The notes: a model not told the origin generated them from the letters alone. Positions 45,884 to 55,324 are shown, counted from the stretch's first letter. The stretch is DNA of 64,000 nucleotides from Brevibacterium sp. UCMA 11754 (GCF_021532275.1 NZ_JACBOT010000024.1:124001-188000); one strand, 5' to 3'. A program made the numbers and translations.

Positions 45884-46882
45884 ATGAAATCTGCACTCGT
45901 CATCGGCTATGGACAGATCGGCAGCGAGATCGCCTCCCAACTCACGGCGGCGGGAGTACACGTTGCAGTCGCAACCCGTTCGGCTCCAGCTGCCGTCCCG
46001 GTTACCGCCGCAACCGGCCCAGGATCGGCAGAGCCCGCGCACGCCGATACCGCCAACCGAGCCGACCACGCCGACCGAGCCGACCACGCCACGATCGCCC
46101 GTGTTCGCGCAGACGCATCCGACCCTGCGCAGCTGCTCGAGGCCGCTGCAGGCTGCGATGTCATCTTCGCCTGCGTTCATGCCCCCTATGACAGCCGAGT
46201 CTGGGCACAGGTTCTACCGCAGCTGGAGAAGACGATCATGGATGTCGCCGCGGAACTGGGCATTCCGGTCATCTTCCCCGAATCGGTCTACGCGTTCGCC
46301 GGCCTCCCCAGTCCGGTGACGGAGTCCTCTCCATTTGCTCCTGTTGAAGAGAAGGGACGGATCAGGCAGCAGCTCATGGAGGCGAGGCTGGAACACCCGG
46401 CCACCTCGGCGAGCGTCGTTGCCGGGGATCTGCTCGGTCGCAGCGCGCAGCCGATGTCCTCTGTAGTGAAGATGTGCATCACCGATCCGATCTCCAAAGG
46501 ACGTCGGGCCATCGTGCCCGCACGCTCCGATGTCGCCCACGGCATCACCGTGATCGAAGACCTCGCTGCCGCGATGATCCGTGCGGGACAGCTGCTCGAA
46601 GACGTCCCCGCGGGGACGCATCGCCTCCTCATCGCCCCCTCGTCGAATCCGACTCTCGCCGAGATCGCGAAGTTCACTCACGAGCATCTGGGCACGAAGC
46701 CGAGAGCGCCACTCTCCCTCCCCCGCTGGACGACTCGCGTCGCCGGGATCGTCGAACGCTCAATGTACGAACTCAACCAGCTCGCCCCGATCTGGTACTC
46801 CACCTGCGTCATCGAGTCAGGGGCATTCGCTGAGGATCTCGGCGCGACCGACTGGCGCGAAGGCGTGAAGCAGATGCTCTGA
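45884..46882 (+). CDS. NAD(P)-binding epimerase/dehydratase-like protein
   Basis: A 332-residue protein with an N-terminal Rossmann motif ALVIGYGQIGSEIASQL and an extended SDR-like body (PESVYAFAGLPSPVTESSPFAP, VVAGDLLG, VHAPYDSR). The first glycine motif is GYGQIG, closer to ketopantoate-reductase-like or atypical epimerases than to the GxxGxxG of typical ones. Residues about 50-72 contain a NRADHADRADHA repeat that looks like a recent short duplication in a surface loop. The ATG at 45884 has GAAGGA upstream. It is likely the regulatory target of the divergent TetR protein; substrate is unknown. Confidence 0.8.
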   Translation: MKSALVIGYGQIGSEIASQLTAAGVHVAVATRSAPAAVPVTAATGPGSAEPAHADTANRADHADRADHATIARVRADASDPAQLLEAAAGCDVIFACVHAPYDSRVWAQVLPQLEKTIMDVAAELGIPVIFPESVYAFAGLPSPVTESSPFAPVEEKGRIRQQLMEARLEHPATSASVVAGDLLGRSAQPMSSVVKMCITDPISKGRRAIVPARSDVAHGITVIEDLAAAMIRAGQLLEDVPAGTHRLLIAPSSNPTLAEIAKFTHEHLGTKPRAPLSLPRWTTRVAGIVERSMYELNQLAPIWYSTCVIESGAFAEDLGATDWREGVKQML

Positions 46883-46958
46883 AGTCACCTCGGCCTGGGC
46901 CGGGCACGTGGGAGATCGGCACGCGCCGAGCTCCGACGGTCCGCCCTTCCCCGACGTC

Positions 46959-48596
46959 CTACTTGAGGAAGATGCCGTTACCGGGACCCAGCGGCAGGTC
47001 GAAGAAGAACCAGATCGCCAGCAGCGCCGCCCAGGCGAGCCAGAATGGGATGACGAACGGGAACATCCGCGAGATGATCGTCCCGAGCCCGGCATTGGGT
47101 TCATACCGGCGCACGAGTCCCAGCAGCACGATCATGTACGGGTTGAGCGGGGTGATGACCTGGGTGGCAGAGTCTCCGACGCGGAACCCGGCCTGGATGA
47201 ACGCCGGCTCATAGCCGAGCAGCGCGAACAGCGGAACGAACACCGCGGCCATGAGCGTCCACATCGACGAACCGGAGACGATGAAGAGGTTGAGCACGCT
47301 GGCCAGCAGCATGAAGCCGAGGACCGCGGCGAATCCGGTGAGTCCGATGGCTTCGAGACCGGAGGCACCGGCGACCGCGATCCAGGATCCGATCCCTGTC
47401 CAGTTGAACAGGGCGATGAACTGGCCGAGGATGAACGCGAGGATGAGAAAGGACATCATGTCGATGATCGACTGGCTCATCATCCTCACCAGGTCGTTCA
47501 TCGACCGCACGGTACGCACGACGAAGCCGTAGACCACGCCCATGAGCATGAAGTAGGCGAAGACGATGAAGACGATCGATGACAGCAGGGGCGACTTCGG
47601 CAGAAAGCCGCCGTCCTCGTTGCGCCACGGCGAATCAGGGATGAGCACGGCGAAGAGCACCACCGCCGTCAGCAGCAGCGCGGAGCCCACTGCCCACAGC
47701 AGCCCCTTCTTCTCCTCAGGCTCCAGTTCGGCCTTGACCTCCTTCTGAGATTCCTCGACCTCTTCGGCGGACACGGAGTTCTCACCGTAGGGGTTGTCCT
47801 TCGCCTGGTATTCCTTGGCCAGGCCTGAACCCTTGGCATCCGCGTATTCGCGCGGAACGCCCTTTCGAACCATGTTCGGTTCGATGAGCTTGTCGATGAT
47901 GAAACCGGCGATGACCGCCAGCACGATCGAAGCGACGATATTGAAGAAGTAGTTCGACACCGGGTTGACGGCCGAATAGTCCGTGTCGGGCAACGTCCCC
48001 ATCACCGAGGTGGTGATGCCGGCGAACAGTGCATCGAGGCTCGTCGGCACGATCGAGGTCGAATACCCGGCCCCGGTGGCGGCGAATCCGCCGATGAGCC
48101 CGGCCATCGGGTGCCGCCCGGCGGCCTTGAACACGAGCGCAGCCAGGGGCGGGATGATGATGAAGGCCGAATCGGCCATAATCGACCCGACGACGCCGAC
48201 GAATCCGACGGCGTAGGGCAGCAGCCAGCGAGGGCTCTTGCCGAAGGCGATCCGCACGGCCGCGGCGAGCATCCCCGACTTCTCGGCCACGCCCACCGCC
48301 AGGAGGATCGGCAGTACGGTCGCCAGCGGGGGGAAGCCGATGTAGTTGTCGCCCATCGTCGTCGTCAGCCACGACATGCCTTCCCCGGTGAACAGTCCCT
48401 TGATCGCCACGGTCTCATCGCTGCCGGGAATCTCAACCGACACGTCGGCTATGGCCATGCCGGTTGAGATCGCTCCCGTGATGAGGAACAGACCGAGGAA
48501 GAGGGTGAACGGCTCGGGCAGTTTGTTCCCCAGCCGTTCGATCCCGTCCAGCAGACGCTGGCCGATACCGACTTTCGCTGATGTCGTCGTTGACAT
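46959..48596 (-). CDS. abgT: AbgT-family transporter
   Basis: A 545-residue membrane protein with about eleven to thirteen hydrophobic segments. It matches AbgT throughout: GIERLGNKLPEPFTLFLGLF at the start, GVVGSIMADSAFIIIPPLAALVF, GGFAATGAGYSTSIVPTSLD, and SGSSMWTLMAAVFVPLFALLGYEPAF with ATQVITPLNPY near the end. Family members import p-aminobenzoyl-glutamate or export sulfonamides. The M20 amidohydrolase gene is just upstream on the same strand, the arrangement of the E. coli abg locus. The ATG at 48596 has AAGGAAG upstream. Confidence 0.92.
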   Translation of the reverse strand: MSTTTSAKVGIGQRLLDGIERLGNKLPEPFTLFLGLFLITGAISTGMAIADVSVEIPGSDETVAIKGLFTGEGMSWLTTTMGDNYIGFPPLATVLPILLAVGVAEKSGMLAAAVRIAFGKSPRWLLPYAVGFVGVVGSIMADSAFIIIPPLAALVFKAAGRHPMAGLIGGFAATGAGYSTSIVPTSLDALFAGITTSVMGTLPDTDYSAVNPVSNYFFNIVASIVLAVIAGFIIDKLIEPNMVRKGVPREYADAKGSGLAKEYQAKDNPYGENSVSAEEVEESQKEVKAELEPEEKKGLLWAVGSALLLTAVVLFAVLIPDSPWRNEDGGFLPKSPLLSSIVFIVFAYFMLMGVVYGFVVRTVRSMNDLVRMMSQSIIDMMSFLILAFILGQFIALFNWTGIGSWIAVAGASGLEAIGLTGFAAVLGFMLLASVLNLFIVSGSSMWTLMAAVFVPLFALLGYEPAFIQAGFRVGDSATQVITPLNPYMIVLLGLVRRYEPNAGLGTIISRMFPFVIPFWLAWAALLAIWFFFDLPLGPGNGIFLK

Positions 48597-48607
48597 GTGT
48601 CTTCCTT

Positions 48608-48649
48608 TATCTGGTTGAAGTCGTTCTGTATCTAGTTGAAGTAGTTCTC
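48608..48649. repeat. 21-bp tandem duplication at the end of the amidohydrolase gene
   Basis: Two adjacent 21-bp units, TATCTGGTTGAAGTCGTTCTG and a near copy differing at three or so positions, cover the last codons and stop of the amidohydrolase gene and the following intergenic bases. Part of the C-terminal coding sequence was therefore duplicated beyond the stop. Confidence 0.8.
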
Positions 48650-49978
48650 CACGTCTACCGCTCCTCCGTCACGCTCGAATTCCGCAACCGCCTCGGCGGC
48701 CAGTGCATCGTCGACGAGGAAGTCCAACGCAGTACACGCCAGTCCATATCCGGCATCATGGGCGGCATCTTCAGCAGCAGGTGTGATCGAGGCGGCCGCG
48801 AACTCGCGGGTGTGCAGCGCCACCTCGGCGTCGGCGGTCTTGATGAGTGGGTGGATGCCCGGTATCCGGTAGGAGACATTGCCGAAGTCGGTCGACGCTG
48901 CGATCGACTCATCGAGCACTCCACCTGGCAAAGGTGTTCGCCCCTGCGTCTCCTCGTGCACCGCCCACCGCTGGGTCAGCGCGGAGTTCGAGCGCACCGG
49001 CAGCGAGGGCGGATGCTCATCCCATGTCACCTCGACCCCGGTTCCGGTCATGAGCGCCGCTCCCTTCGCCGCATCCTCGACGCGCTCCGAGAGCTCCTTG
49101 AGCGTGGCTGGGAACTTCGACCGCACATAGCACTGAACGGTGGCCGATTCGGTGATGATCGAGGGTCTGGTCCCGCCTTCGGCGATGACGGCGTGCAGTC
49201 GAGAGATCGGCGGCATCTGCTGCCGGATCAGCCCCAGCCCTTGGTAGAAGAGATTGGCAGCGTCGAGTGCGTTGCGGCCCATGAACGGCTGCGCCGAGGC
49301 GTGGGCGGCGACTCCCGTATAGGTGACCTCGAGCAGCCGCCTGCCCAACCACACCTGATCTGCACAGTCGTACCCGTAGCCGTGGACCATGATGGCCGCG
49401 TCTATGCCTTCGAAGGCACCCTGGCGAGCCATGACCTCCTTGCCGGAATGCCCCTCCTCCGCGGGCGTGCCCAGCAGCACCACCGTGCCGGGAACTGCTC
49501 CAGGATCCTGCTCGCAGAGGGAGTGAAGGGCAAGGAATGCTCCCACCGCCGAGGTGGCGATGAGGTTGTGCCCACAGGCGTGGCCGATCTCGGGCAAGGC
49601 GTCGTATTCAGCGAGGATCGCGATCGTGCGTCCCTGCCCGGAACCTGTGGTGGCCCGCAGGGTGGTCTCGACGCCGAAGAGCCCGGTCTCGACCTCGATT
49701 CCACGATCACGCAGCACTGCGGCGATGGCGGCGACGGATTCGTGTTCGTCGTAGGCGGTCTCTGCCAGGGAATGGATCGTGTGGAGCAGTCCGTCGAGTT
49801 CCGGCTTCGCCTCCGCGAGCCCGGCTGCGATGCTGGCTGCACTCGTTGCAGGGGCTCCGGAGCACGCTGAGGTCCAGGCTCCCACCTGCTCGGCGCGGGC
49901 ACGGGTCTCGGCAGCGATCTCGTCGACGTAGCTCTCGTCGGGGACGGTGGGACGACTCAGGTCGCGCATCGGGTTCAT
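48632..49978 (-). CDS. M20-family amidohydrolase (AbgB-like)
   Basis: A 448-residue M20D metallopeptidase-fold protein. Seen are LAEYDALPEIGHACGHNLIATSAV (metal and catalytic region, with GHACGHN), GTPAEEGHSGKEVM, and the dimerisation domain VTYTGVAAHASAQPFMGRNALDAA. AbgB cleaves p-aminobenzoyl-glutamate to p-aminobenzoate and glutamate together with AbgA; only one subunit gene is present here, so activity on that or another amide is inference. It precedes the AbgT transporter gene. ATG 49978 is chosen; 49969 is an alternative and neither has a strong ribosome binding site. Confidence 0.87.
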   Translation of the reverse strand: MNPMRDLSRPTVPDESYVDEIAAETRARAEQVGAWTSACSGAPATSAASIAAGLAEAKPELDGLLHTIHSLAETAYDEHESVAAIAAVLRDRGIEVETGLFGVETTLRATTGSGQGRTIAILAEYDALPEIGHACGHNLIATSAVGAFLALHSLCEQDPGAVPGTVVLLGTPAEEGHSGKEVMARQGAFEGIDAAIMVHGYGYDCADQVWLGRRLLEVTYTGVAAHASAQPFMGRNALDAANLFYQGLGLIRQQMPPISRLHAVIAEGGTRPSIITESATVQCYVRSKFPATLKELSERVEDAAKGAALMTGTGVEVTWDEHPPSLPVRSNSALTQRWAVHEETQGRTPLPGGVLDESIAASTDFGNVSYRIPGIHPLIKTADAEVALHTREFAAASITPAAEDAAHDAGYGLACTALDFLVDDALAAEAVAEFERDGGAVDVENYFN

Positions 49979-50072
49979 GGGGACCAAGCATAGAAGATGA
50001 GGGGCAAGCGCACATGCCTTTTCCCGCTATCTGGTACCCGACCGAACGGCACGGGCGTGTCGACGCGAACGC

Positions 50073-50873
50073 TCAGGACTCGGCGAGCTGGAGCGCCATC
50101 GAATCCACTCGCTCGACGATGGTCGCATCGGCGGCCAGCGCCGCCTGGAACCGCTTCATCTCCTCGGCCGGAACCTGGGAGCGCACACCCAGCCTGATGC
50201 CGACCTCCGGCCCCTCGACGTGCACGCGTGCACTGCCGGGGCTGAGACTGATCTGAGCCACCCACGGAAACTGTTCGGCGATGGCGACGAGCGCCTGCCC
50301 CACCTCGGCGTCGGCCCAGGCCGGGGTCCACTCACCGCCCTGAACGAACGCGAACATCGCGGGGCGACGCAGCAGGAACGAGGTCTCGGCTCCCGGGTCG
50401 AGGACGACGAGCTGAGAATCGGCTTCGATCGCCCCGAGGACGAGCCGCTCCGATTCGATCGGCACGGGCCGAGCGTCGCGATGCCATGCTGTCAGCGGAG
50501 GGATCGAGCAGAATCCGGGGGTGCATTCGCGTCCGTCCTCGGCCTGCAGCCGGACCATCGCCATCTCCGAGGAGTTGTCGACCATCAGCCCGCTCTCGCC
50601 GACCTCCTGGTCGACAGCCATCGGAACGATCGGGGCATAGAGACGCGCCTCCGACAGGGCGGTGACGACGTTGCGGTGCAGATTCGGATCCAGGGGGTTC
50701 CGGCTCACCGAGGTGAGGGCCTCGAGGAGCCCGGCATCGGCCAGTCCCGAGTCGCCCGAGAACGGATTCGGGCGCAGATCGCGCCCCGACCATGACACTC
50801 CCGCCGAGTCGGAGTGGCCGGATGTTTGATGCCTCTCCGGCGACTGGGACCGATCGTCCGGATCCGATGTCAC
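50073..50873 (-). CDS. SseB family protein
   Basis: A 266-residue protein with an acidic, Ser-rich N-terminus (about 1-40) followed by an SseB_N domain (VPMAVDQEVGESGLMVDNSSEMAMVRLQAEDGRE, FCSIPPLTAWHRDARPVP) and a C-terminal part rich in beta strands. The GTG at 50873 is four bases after the priA stop and has GGAGG eight bases upstream inside priA. SseB-like proteins beside priA are common in actinobacteria; their role is unknown. It is the last gene of the his run. Confidence 0.85.
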   Translation of the reverse strand: MTSDPDDRSQSPERHQTSGHSDSAGVSWSGRDLRPNPFSGDSGLADAGLLEALTSVSRNPLDPNLHRNVVTALSEARLYAPIVPMAVDQEVGESGLMVDNSSEMAMVRLQAEDGRECTPGFCSIPPLTAWHRDARPVPIESERLVLGAIEADSQLVVLDPGAETSFLLRRPAMFAFVQGGEWTPAWADAEVGQALVAIAEQFPWVAQISLSPGSARVHVEGPEVGIRLGVRSQVPAEEMKRFQAALAADATIVERVDSMALQLAES

Positions 50874-50877
50874 TTCT

Positions 50878-51615
50878 TCAGCCTCCAGCGACTTCGAGGG
50901 CTTCTTCCAAAGTGAACTTTCCGGCGTAAAGGGCCTTGCCCACGATAGCCGAGTCCACACCGAAGGGAACCAGCTCGCGCAGGTTGCGCAGATCGTCGAG
51001 GCTTGAGACTCCGCCCGATGCCACGATCGGCTTATCCGTCTTCTCTGCCAGAGACTTCAGCAGCTCCACATTGGGTCCCTGCAGCGTGCCGTCCTTGCGG
51101 ACGTCGGTGACGACATATCGGGCGCAGCCTGCCTTCTCAAGAGTCGAGAGAACCTCGTAGAGGTCTCCCCCGTCCTTGGTCCAGCCGCGGGCTGCGAGAG
51201 TTGTTCCGCGCACATCGAGACCGATGGCGACCTGATCGCCGAAACGAGAGATCATGTCGGCGGTCCAGTCCGGGTTCTCCAACGCGGCAGTGCCGATGTT
51301 CACCCGCTCAGCACCGGTGTCCAGTGCGCGCTCGAGGCTCTCGGTGTCGCGGATGCCGCCGGAGAGCTCGACCTTGATGCCGACAGCCTTGACGACCTGG
51401 TTGAGCAGATCCGAGTTCGATCCGCGACCGAATGCGGCGTCGAGGTCAACGAGGTGGATCCACTCAGCTCCGCGGCTTTCGAAGTCCTGGGCCGCGTCGA
51501 TGGGAGAACCGTAATCGGTCTCCGTGCCGGCTTCACCCTGGACGAGGCGAACGGCTTTGCCATCGGCGACGTCAACGGCGGGAAGGAGGACCAACTTGTT
51601 GGGGGTTTGAGTCAT
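50878..51615 (-). CDS. priA: Phosphoribosyl isomerase (PriA/HisA)
   Basis: A 245-residue TIM barrel. Typical features: [21 protein letters not shown], the catalytic region [54 protein letters not shown] and [11 protein letters not shown]. In actinobacteria without trpF this enzyme serves both histidine (HisA) and tryptophan (TrpF) pathways; that dual role is likely but depends on absence of trpF elsewhere. The ATG at 51615 matches the family start, and the frame upstream of it has no family character. Confidence 0.93.
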   Translation of the reverse strand: MTQTPNKLVLLPAVDVADGKAVRLVQGEAGTETDYGSPIDAAQDFESRGAEWIHLVDLDAAFGRGSNSDLLNQVVKAVGIKVELSGGIRDTESLERALDTGAERVNIGTAALENPDWTADMISRFGDQVAIGLDVRGTTLAARGWTKDGGDLYEVLSTLEKAGCARYVVTDVRKDGTLQGPNVELLKSLAEKTDKPIVASGGVSSLDDLRNLRELVPFGVDSAIVGKALYAGKFTLEEALEVAGG

Positions 51616-51691
51616 TGTGACCTTTCTCAAGAGGCTGTCGAGACTGATGTGAACAGATTGGAACAGGTGAAACCAGAGGGTTCGGACAATC

Positions 51692-52321
51692 CTAGTGGCG
51701 AGTCGCGCCCGCTCCGGGGAAAGTGCCGACCCAGTTGCGCAGCAGACGCGCGCCCGCATCGGATGACTTCTCGGGGTGGAACTGGGCTGCCCACGTGGTG
51801 CCGTCCTCGACGGCGGCGATGAATCTGCTGCCATGGGTTGCTGTGGTCACCATGGTGTTGGGTGGAGTGTCGGTGGCCGCATATGAGTGGACGAAGTAGA
51901 AACGCTCCTCGGCCACACCGTCGAACATCTGTGAGGACCTCGGTGCGCTGACCTGCGACCATCCCATATGTGGAACGACCGGAGCCTCGAGCGCGGTGAC
52001 GGCGCCGGGCCACAGTCCGATGCCTTCCGTCTTCACCCCGTGCTCCGCTCCGCGGGCGAAGAAGACCTGCAGCCCCACGCAGATGCCGAGCAGAGGCCGC
52101 TGGCTTCCGTGCCACGAGCGGATGAGATCATCCCCGCCGACTCGCCTCAGTCCGGCCATCACTGCCGAATAGGCGCCGACGCCGGGAACGAGCAATCCGT
52201 CTGCGTCATCGATCATGGCACGGTCTGCTGTGAGCACGACTTCGGCACCGGCCGCTTCCACCGCGCGGACAGCTGAGCGGACGTTTCCTGCCCCATAGTC
52301 GAGGACAGCCACCGTGCTCAT
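51692..52321 (-). CDS. hisH: Imidazole glycerol phosphate synthase, glutaminase subunit
   Basis: A 209-residue class I glutamine amidotransferase: [19 protein letters not shown], oxyanion strand PGVGAYS, nucleophile GICVGLQ, and HPEKSS with the catalytic His-Glu. It supplies ammonia to HisF for imidazole glycerol phosphate synthesis. Its ATG overlaps the stop of the upstream membrane-protein gene by four bases. The partner hisF is not in this window, and a 76-bp gap separates hisH from priA. Confidence 0.95.
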   Translation of the reverse strand: MSTVAVLDYGAGNVRSAVRAVEAAGAEVVLTADRAMIDDADGLLVPGVGAYSAVMAGLRRVGGDDLIRSWHGSQRPLLGICVGLQVFFARGAEHGVKTEGIGLWPGAVTALEAPVVPHMGWSQVSAPRSSQMFDGVAEERFYFVHSYAATDTPPNTMVTTATHGSRFIAAVEDGTTWAAQFHPEKSSDAGARLLRNWVGTFPGAGATRH

Positions 52322-52920
52322 CTCTTCGCTCCCTTGGTCAGGACGCTGTAGATCCTCCACAGGGAGAAGCCGAGGACGATCGCGCCGAAGGCGGCGACCA
52401 CCCAGGCCATGGTGTTCCCGCTGAGCCCGATCGTGATGCCGAAGGCGGTGATGAGTCCGGCGAGTACTGCCGCGACGATCCACAGCAGTGCCGTCCGGGC
52501 CACGGCGGCCCGGCCAGGAGACATCGTGGCGGCACTGGCCTGCAGCTTCGTCATGGAAGAGGTGGGAATATTGCCCTCGACCTCGTCGGCTGACACGATT
52601 TCGAGCAGGAGCTGCTCGAGGACGTCCGGAAGGTTCTTCAGCGCCAAACCTGCCGGCACATCCGATTCGCGGGCACCGTGGCGGAAGTGACCGGCATCGA
52701 TCTGCTCCTCACTGCGGGCCAAGAGGAGGACCTCATGCTTGCCGGAGAGTTTCGAGATCGCCGCGGCCGCCTCGTTGCCCGCCTGGACATCGGTGTCGGC
52801 CAAGACGATCCCGGTGAAGTCCCCGATGGGAACAATGGTTCCCTTGATGTTCGAGAGTACGCATGCAGCGGCCAGCTGCTCGGCAACTCCGAACGGCGTC
52901 ACGATGACGGTGGTGCTCAC
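52318..52920 (-). CDS. Membrane protein of unknown function inside the his operon
   Basis: A 200-residue protein. Residues about 1-125 are soluble with alternating alpha/beta character ([38 protein letters not shown]), followed by two hydrophobic segments at about 143-165 and 171-190 and a short basic tail. The GTG start overlaps the hisB stop by four bases and its stop overlaps hisH by four, so it is translationally coupled on both sides. I do not recognise the family. Its position suggests a role tied to histidine synthesis or simply conserved co-expression. Confidence 0.8.
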   Translation of the reverse strand: MSTTVIVTPFGVAEQLAAACVLSNIKGTIVPIGDFTGIVLADTDVQAGNEAAAAISKLSGKHEVLLLARSEEQIDAGHFRHGARESDVPAGLALKNLPDVLEQLLLEIVSADEVEGNIPTSSMTKLQASAATMSPGRAAVARTALLWIVAAVLAGLITAFGITIGLSGNTMAWVVAAFGAIVLGFSLWRIYSVLTKGAKR

Positions 52921-53513
52921 AGGACTCCCTTCGTGCTGGGTACCGAGCTATTGCGCTCATCGGGTTCGACTGCCTCACGCAGAGCCCGGGCGAAGGCTTT
53001 GAACTCGGCTTCGACGATGTGGTGAGGATCCCGGCCACGCAGCAGGTCGAGGTGCACGGTGAGGCCGGCGTGGAAGGCAATGGATTCGAGGGAGTGCGAG
53101 GTCATCGATCCTGTGAAGTGTCCGCCGATGAGGTGGTACTGCTGGCCCTCGGGTTCTCCTTCGTGTACGAAGTACGGGCGACCGGCCACGTCGACGACGC
53201 AGCGGGCCAGAGCCTCGTCCAGTGGGACGGCGGCCAGCCCGTAGCGGCGGATGCCGGACTTGTCGCCCAGTGCTTCGCTCAATGCCTGGCCCAGGACGAT
53301 TGAGGTGTCCTCAACCGTGTGGTGGACGTCGATGTGTGTATCGCCGTCGGCCTTGATCTCCATATCGATGAGTGAGTGCTTCGACAGTGCTGTGAGCATG
53401 TGGTCGAAGAAGGGAACACTCGTCGAGATGTCGGACTGACCGGTTCCGTCGAGGTTGATGGAAACGGTGACCGAGGATTCCGAGGTCGTACGGGAGCGTT
53501 GTGCCTGCCTCAT
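52917..53513 (-). CDS. hisB: Imidazoleglycerol-phosphate dehydratase
   Basis: A 198-residue HisB with both metal-binding motifs: [29 protein letters not shown], the second-half [20 protein letters not shown] and [21 protein letters not shown]. It dehydrates imidazoleglycerol phosphate to imidazoleacetol phosphate. It is the monofunctional actinobacterial form without the HisB phosphatase domain. About 100 bp separate it from hisC upstream. Confidence 0.97.
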   Translation of the reverse strand: MRQAQRSRTTSESSVTVSINLDGTGQSDISTSVPFFDHMLTALSKHSLIDMEIKADGDTHIDVHHTVEDTSIVLGQALSEALGDKSGIRRYGLAAVPLDEALARCVVDVAGRPYFVHEGEPEGQQYHLIGGHFTGSMTSHSLESIAFHAGLTVHLDLLRGRDPHHIVEAEFKAFARALREAVEPDERNSSVPSTKGVL

Positions 53514-53614
53514 GAATGGCCTTTCGTAGGAAGGGTGGGTGCCGCCTGAGGACCATTGTCCCCCGACTCGAGCGAAGTGGTGTGACTCAGCGTGCGCATC
53601 TCAGCGAAGTCGCC

Positions 53615-54748
53615 TCAGTTGGAGGACAGCAGAATGCCGGGGTCGGCTGCCAGGATCTCGTCGACTGCGGTGAGGAACGCGGTGGTCTCCTCCTCAGTGC
53701 CGGCATTGACCCGTGCGTGGTGGTCGATGCTGATGTCGCGGATGAGTATTCCGCGATCAAGCAGCTTCTGCCACAGTTCATGCGGTGAGGCGATGTTGCC
53801 GAACAGGACGAAGTTCGAATCGCTGGGATAGACCCTGAACCCGGCGTTGCTCAGGTGTTCCGAGATTCGGTCGCGAGCGTCGATGAGCCGGTCCACGTTC
53901 TCCAGGAGGACGTCTGCGTGTTCCAAAGCGGTGCAGGCCAGCACCTGGGTGATTTCCGAGAGGTGGTAGGGCAGACGCACCAGGCGCAGGACATCGATGA
54001 GCTCCGGGGCCGCGATCGCGTAGCCCAGGCGCAGACCTGCGCAGGCGAAGGCCTTGCTCATCGTCCGCGATACGACCAGACGGGGACGACCTTCCAGAAG
54101 CGTCATCGCCGAGGCTCGTGCGGGCCTGGAGAACTCGGCGTAGGCCTCATCGACGATGACGATGCCCGAGCAGTTGTCGTAGGCGGCCTCGATGACGTCG
54201 AGACCGATCGATGTTCCTGTCGGATTATTCGGTGTGCACAGGAAGACGATGTCTGGATCGGCTTCGGCAACCTCGGCGCCGACGGTTTCTGCATCAAGCG
54301 TGAAGTCGTCGCTGCGCGCCGAGGACTGCCAGGTGGCACCGGTGCCCGTAGTGATCAGGGGGTGCATGGAGTAGCTGGGAGTGAATCCAAGGACCGTGCG
54401 ACCCGGTCCTCCGAAAGCCTGCACGATATGGGAGAGGACTTCGTTCGATCCGTTTGCCGCCCAGATCATGTCGGGACTGAGTTCGACGGTCTGACCGGCT
54501 CGGTCGTTGACTCCGTGCAGATAGGTGACCAGATGTTCGCGCAGGTCCTCGAACTCACGGTCGGGGTAGCGGTTGAGTCCGGCGAAGTGACCGTCGACTG
54601 CCGACCGCATGCTTTCGACGACCACGCCCGGAATCGGATAGGCGTTCTCGTTTACGTTCAGCTGCACCGGCACATCCAGGTGCGGAGCCCCGTAGGGCTT
54701 GAGGCCGACTAGGTCCGAACGCACTGGCAAAGACTCGTTATTTCCCAC
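53615..54748 (-). CDS. hisC: Histidinol-phosphate aminotransferase
   Basis: A 377-residue class II-type PLP aminotransferase. LNVNENAYPIP at the N-terminus, TPNNPTG near residue 172, DEAYAEF at 200-206, and the PLP lysine K232 in SRTMSKAFACAGLRLGY. It converts imidazoleacetol phosphate to histidinol phosphate. The GTG at 54748 follows the stop of the LysM gene after nine bases, so hisC is probably on that transcript; no terminator fits in the gap. hisD is not in the window. Confidence 0.94.
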   Translation of the reverse strand: MGNNESLPVRSDLVGLKPYGAPHLDVPVQLNVNENAYPIPGVVVESMRSAVDGHFAGLNRYPDREFEDLREHLVTYLHGVNDRAGQTVELSPDMIWAANGSNEVLSHIVQAFGGPGRTVLGFTPSYSMHPLITTGTGATWQSSARSDDFTLDAETVGAEVAEADPDIVFLCTPNNPTGTSIGLDVIEAAYDNCSGIVIVDEAYAEFSRPARASAMTLLEGRPRLVVSRTMSKAFACAGLRLGYAIAAPELIDVLRLVRLPYHLSEITQVLACTALEHADVLLENVDRLIDARDRISEHLSNAGFRVYPSDSNFVLFGNIASPHELWQKLLDRGILIRDISIDHHARVNAGTEEETTAFLTAVDEILAADPGILLSSN

Positions 54749-54757
54749 CGCATCAGT

Positions 54758-55090
54758 CTAGCGTCGGGGCACATCCAGGGTCTGACCCGGGTGCACCACA
54801 GGCGAGGACAGATGGTTGATCTCCACGATCTCGGACACGACATCGCGAGTGTCGCGTTCGATTCCGAGGTTCGACGCGACGGCCCACAGCGACTCACCTT
54901 CGCCGACGACGACCGCCTCGGTGTCGATTCCGATGTCCTCTGTCTCTGCTCCGGCGGCGGCCGAGAACGACTGTGTGGCGACGAAGAATGCTCCGCCGAT
55001 GATGACGAGAGCGCACACCATGGTCCGAAGCAGGCGCATCGCCTGGCGTCCACGAGCAGTGAAACGCAGTTCCTGGTTCTGTGCAGACAT
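54758..55090 (-). CDS. LysM-domain membrane protein, probable SOS cell-division suppressor
   Basis: A 110-residue protein with one transmembrane segment (about 19-45) and a C-terminal LysM domain, seen in AVVVGEGESLWAVASNLGIE and INHLSSPVVHPGQTLDVPRR. A LysM membrane protein divergent from lexA is the arrangement of the SOS-induced division inhibitors DivS of Corynebacterium and Rv2719c of Mycobacterium, and of YneA in Bacillus. A near-consensus SOS box lies 42 bp upstream (55132-55147). It probably slows division during DNA damage. Its gene is followed nine bases later by hisC. Confidence 0.82.
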   Translation of the reverse strand: MSAQNQELRFTARGRQAMRLLRTMVCALVIIGGAFFVATQSFSAAAGAETEDIGIDTEAVVVGEGESLWAVASNLGIERDTRDVVSEIVEINHLSSPVVHPGQTLDVPRR

Positions 55091-55131
55091 CGCTTAACCT
55101 CTTCCCTTCGTACGATTCCACCCGTAATAGG

Positions 55132-55147
55132 TAGAACGTCTGTTCTA
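55132..55147. promoter_or_regulatory. SOS (LexA) box
   Basis: TAGAACGTCTGTTCTA is a perfect palindrome apart from its four-base centre and agrees with the actinobacterial LexA site TCGAAC-N4-GTTCGA at ten of twelve fixed positions. It lies between the divergent LysM and lexA genes. Two further half-like sites start with TCGAAC at 55161-55176 and 55183-55198, nearer lexA. Confidence 0.82.
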
Positions 55148-55324
55148 TTCAACATGCCAATCGAACATATGTCCAGTCCAACTCGAACATTTATGCGACA
55201 ATGAGAGAGAACCAGCGTTGTTGATTGATCTGAAAGAACCATCTCAGGCGGCACTGACACGAGAATTCTCGACGTGAGGATCCAGCGGTGAGGCCGGCGG
55301 GAATAGAACGAAGGGGAACGAGCA

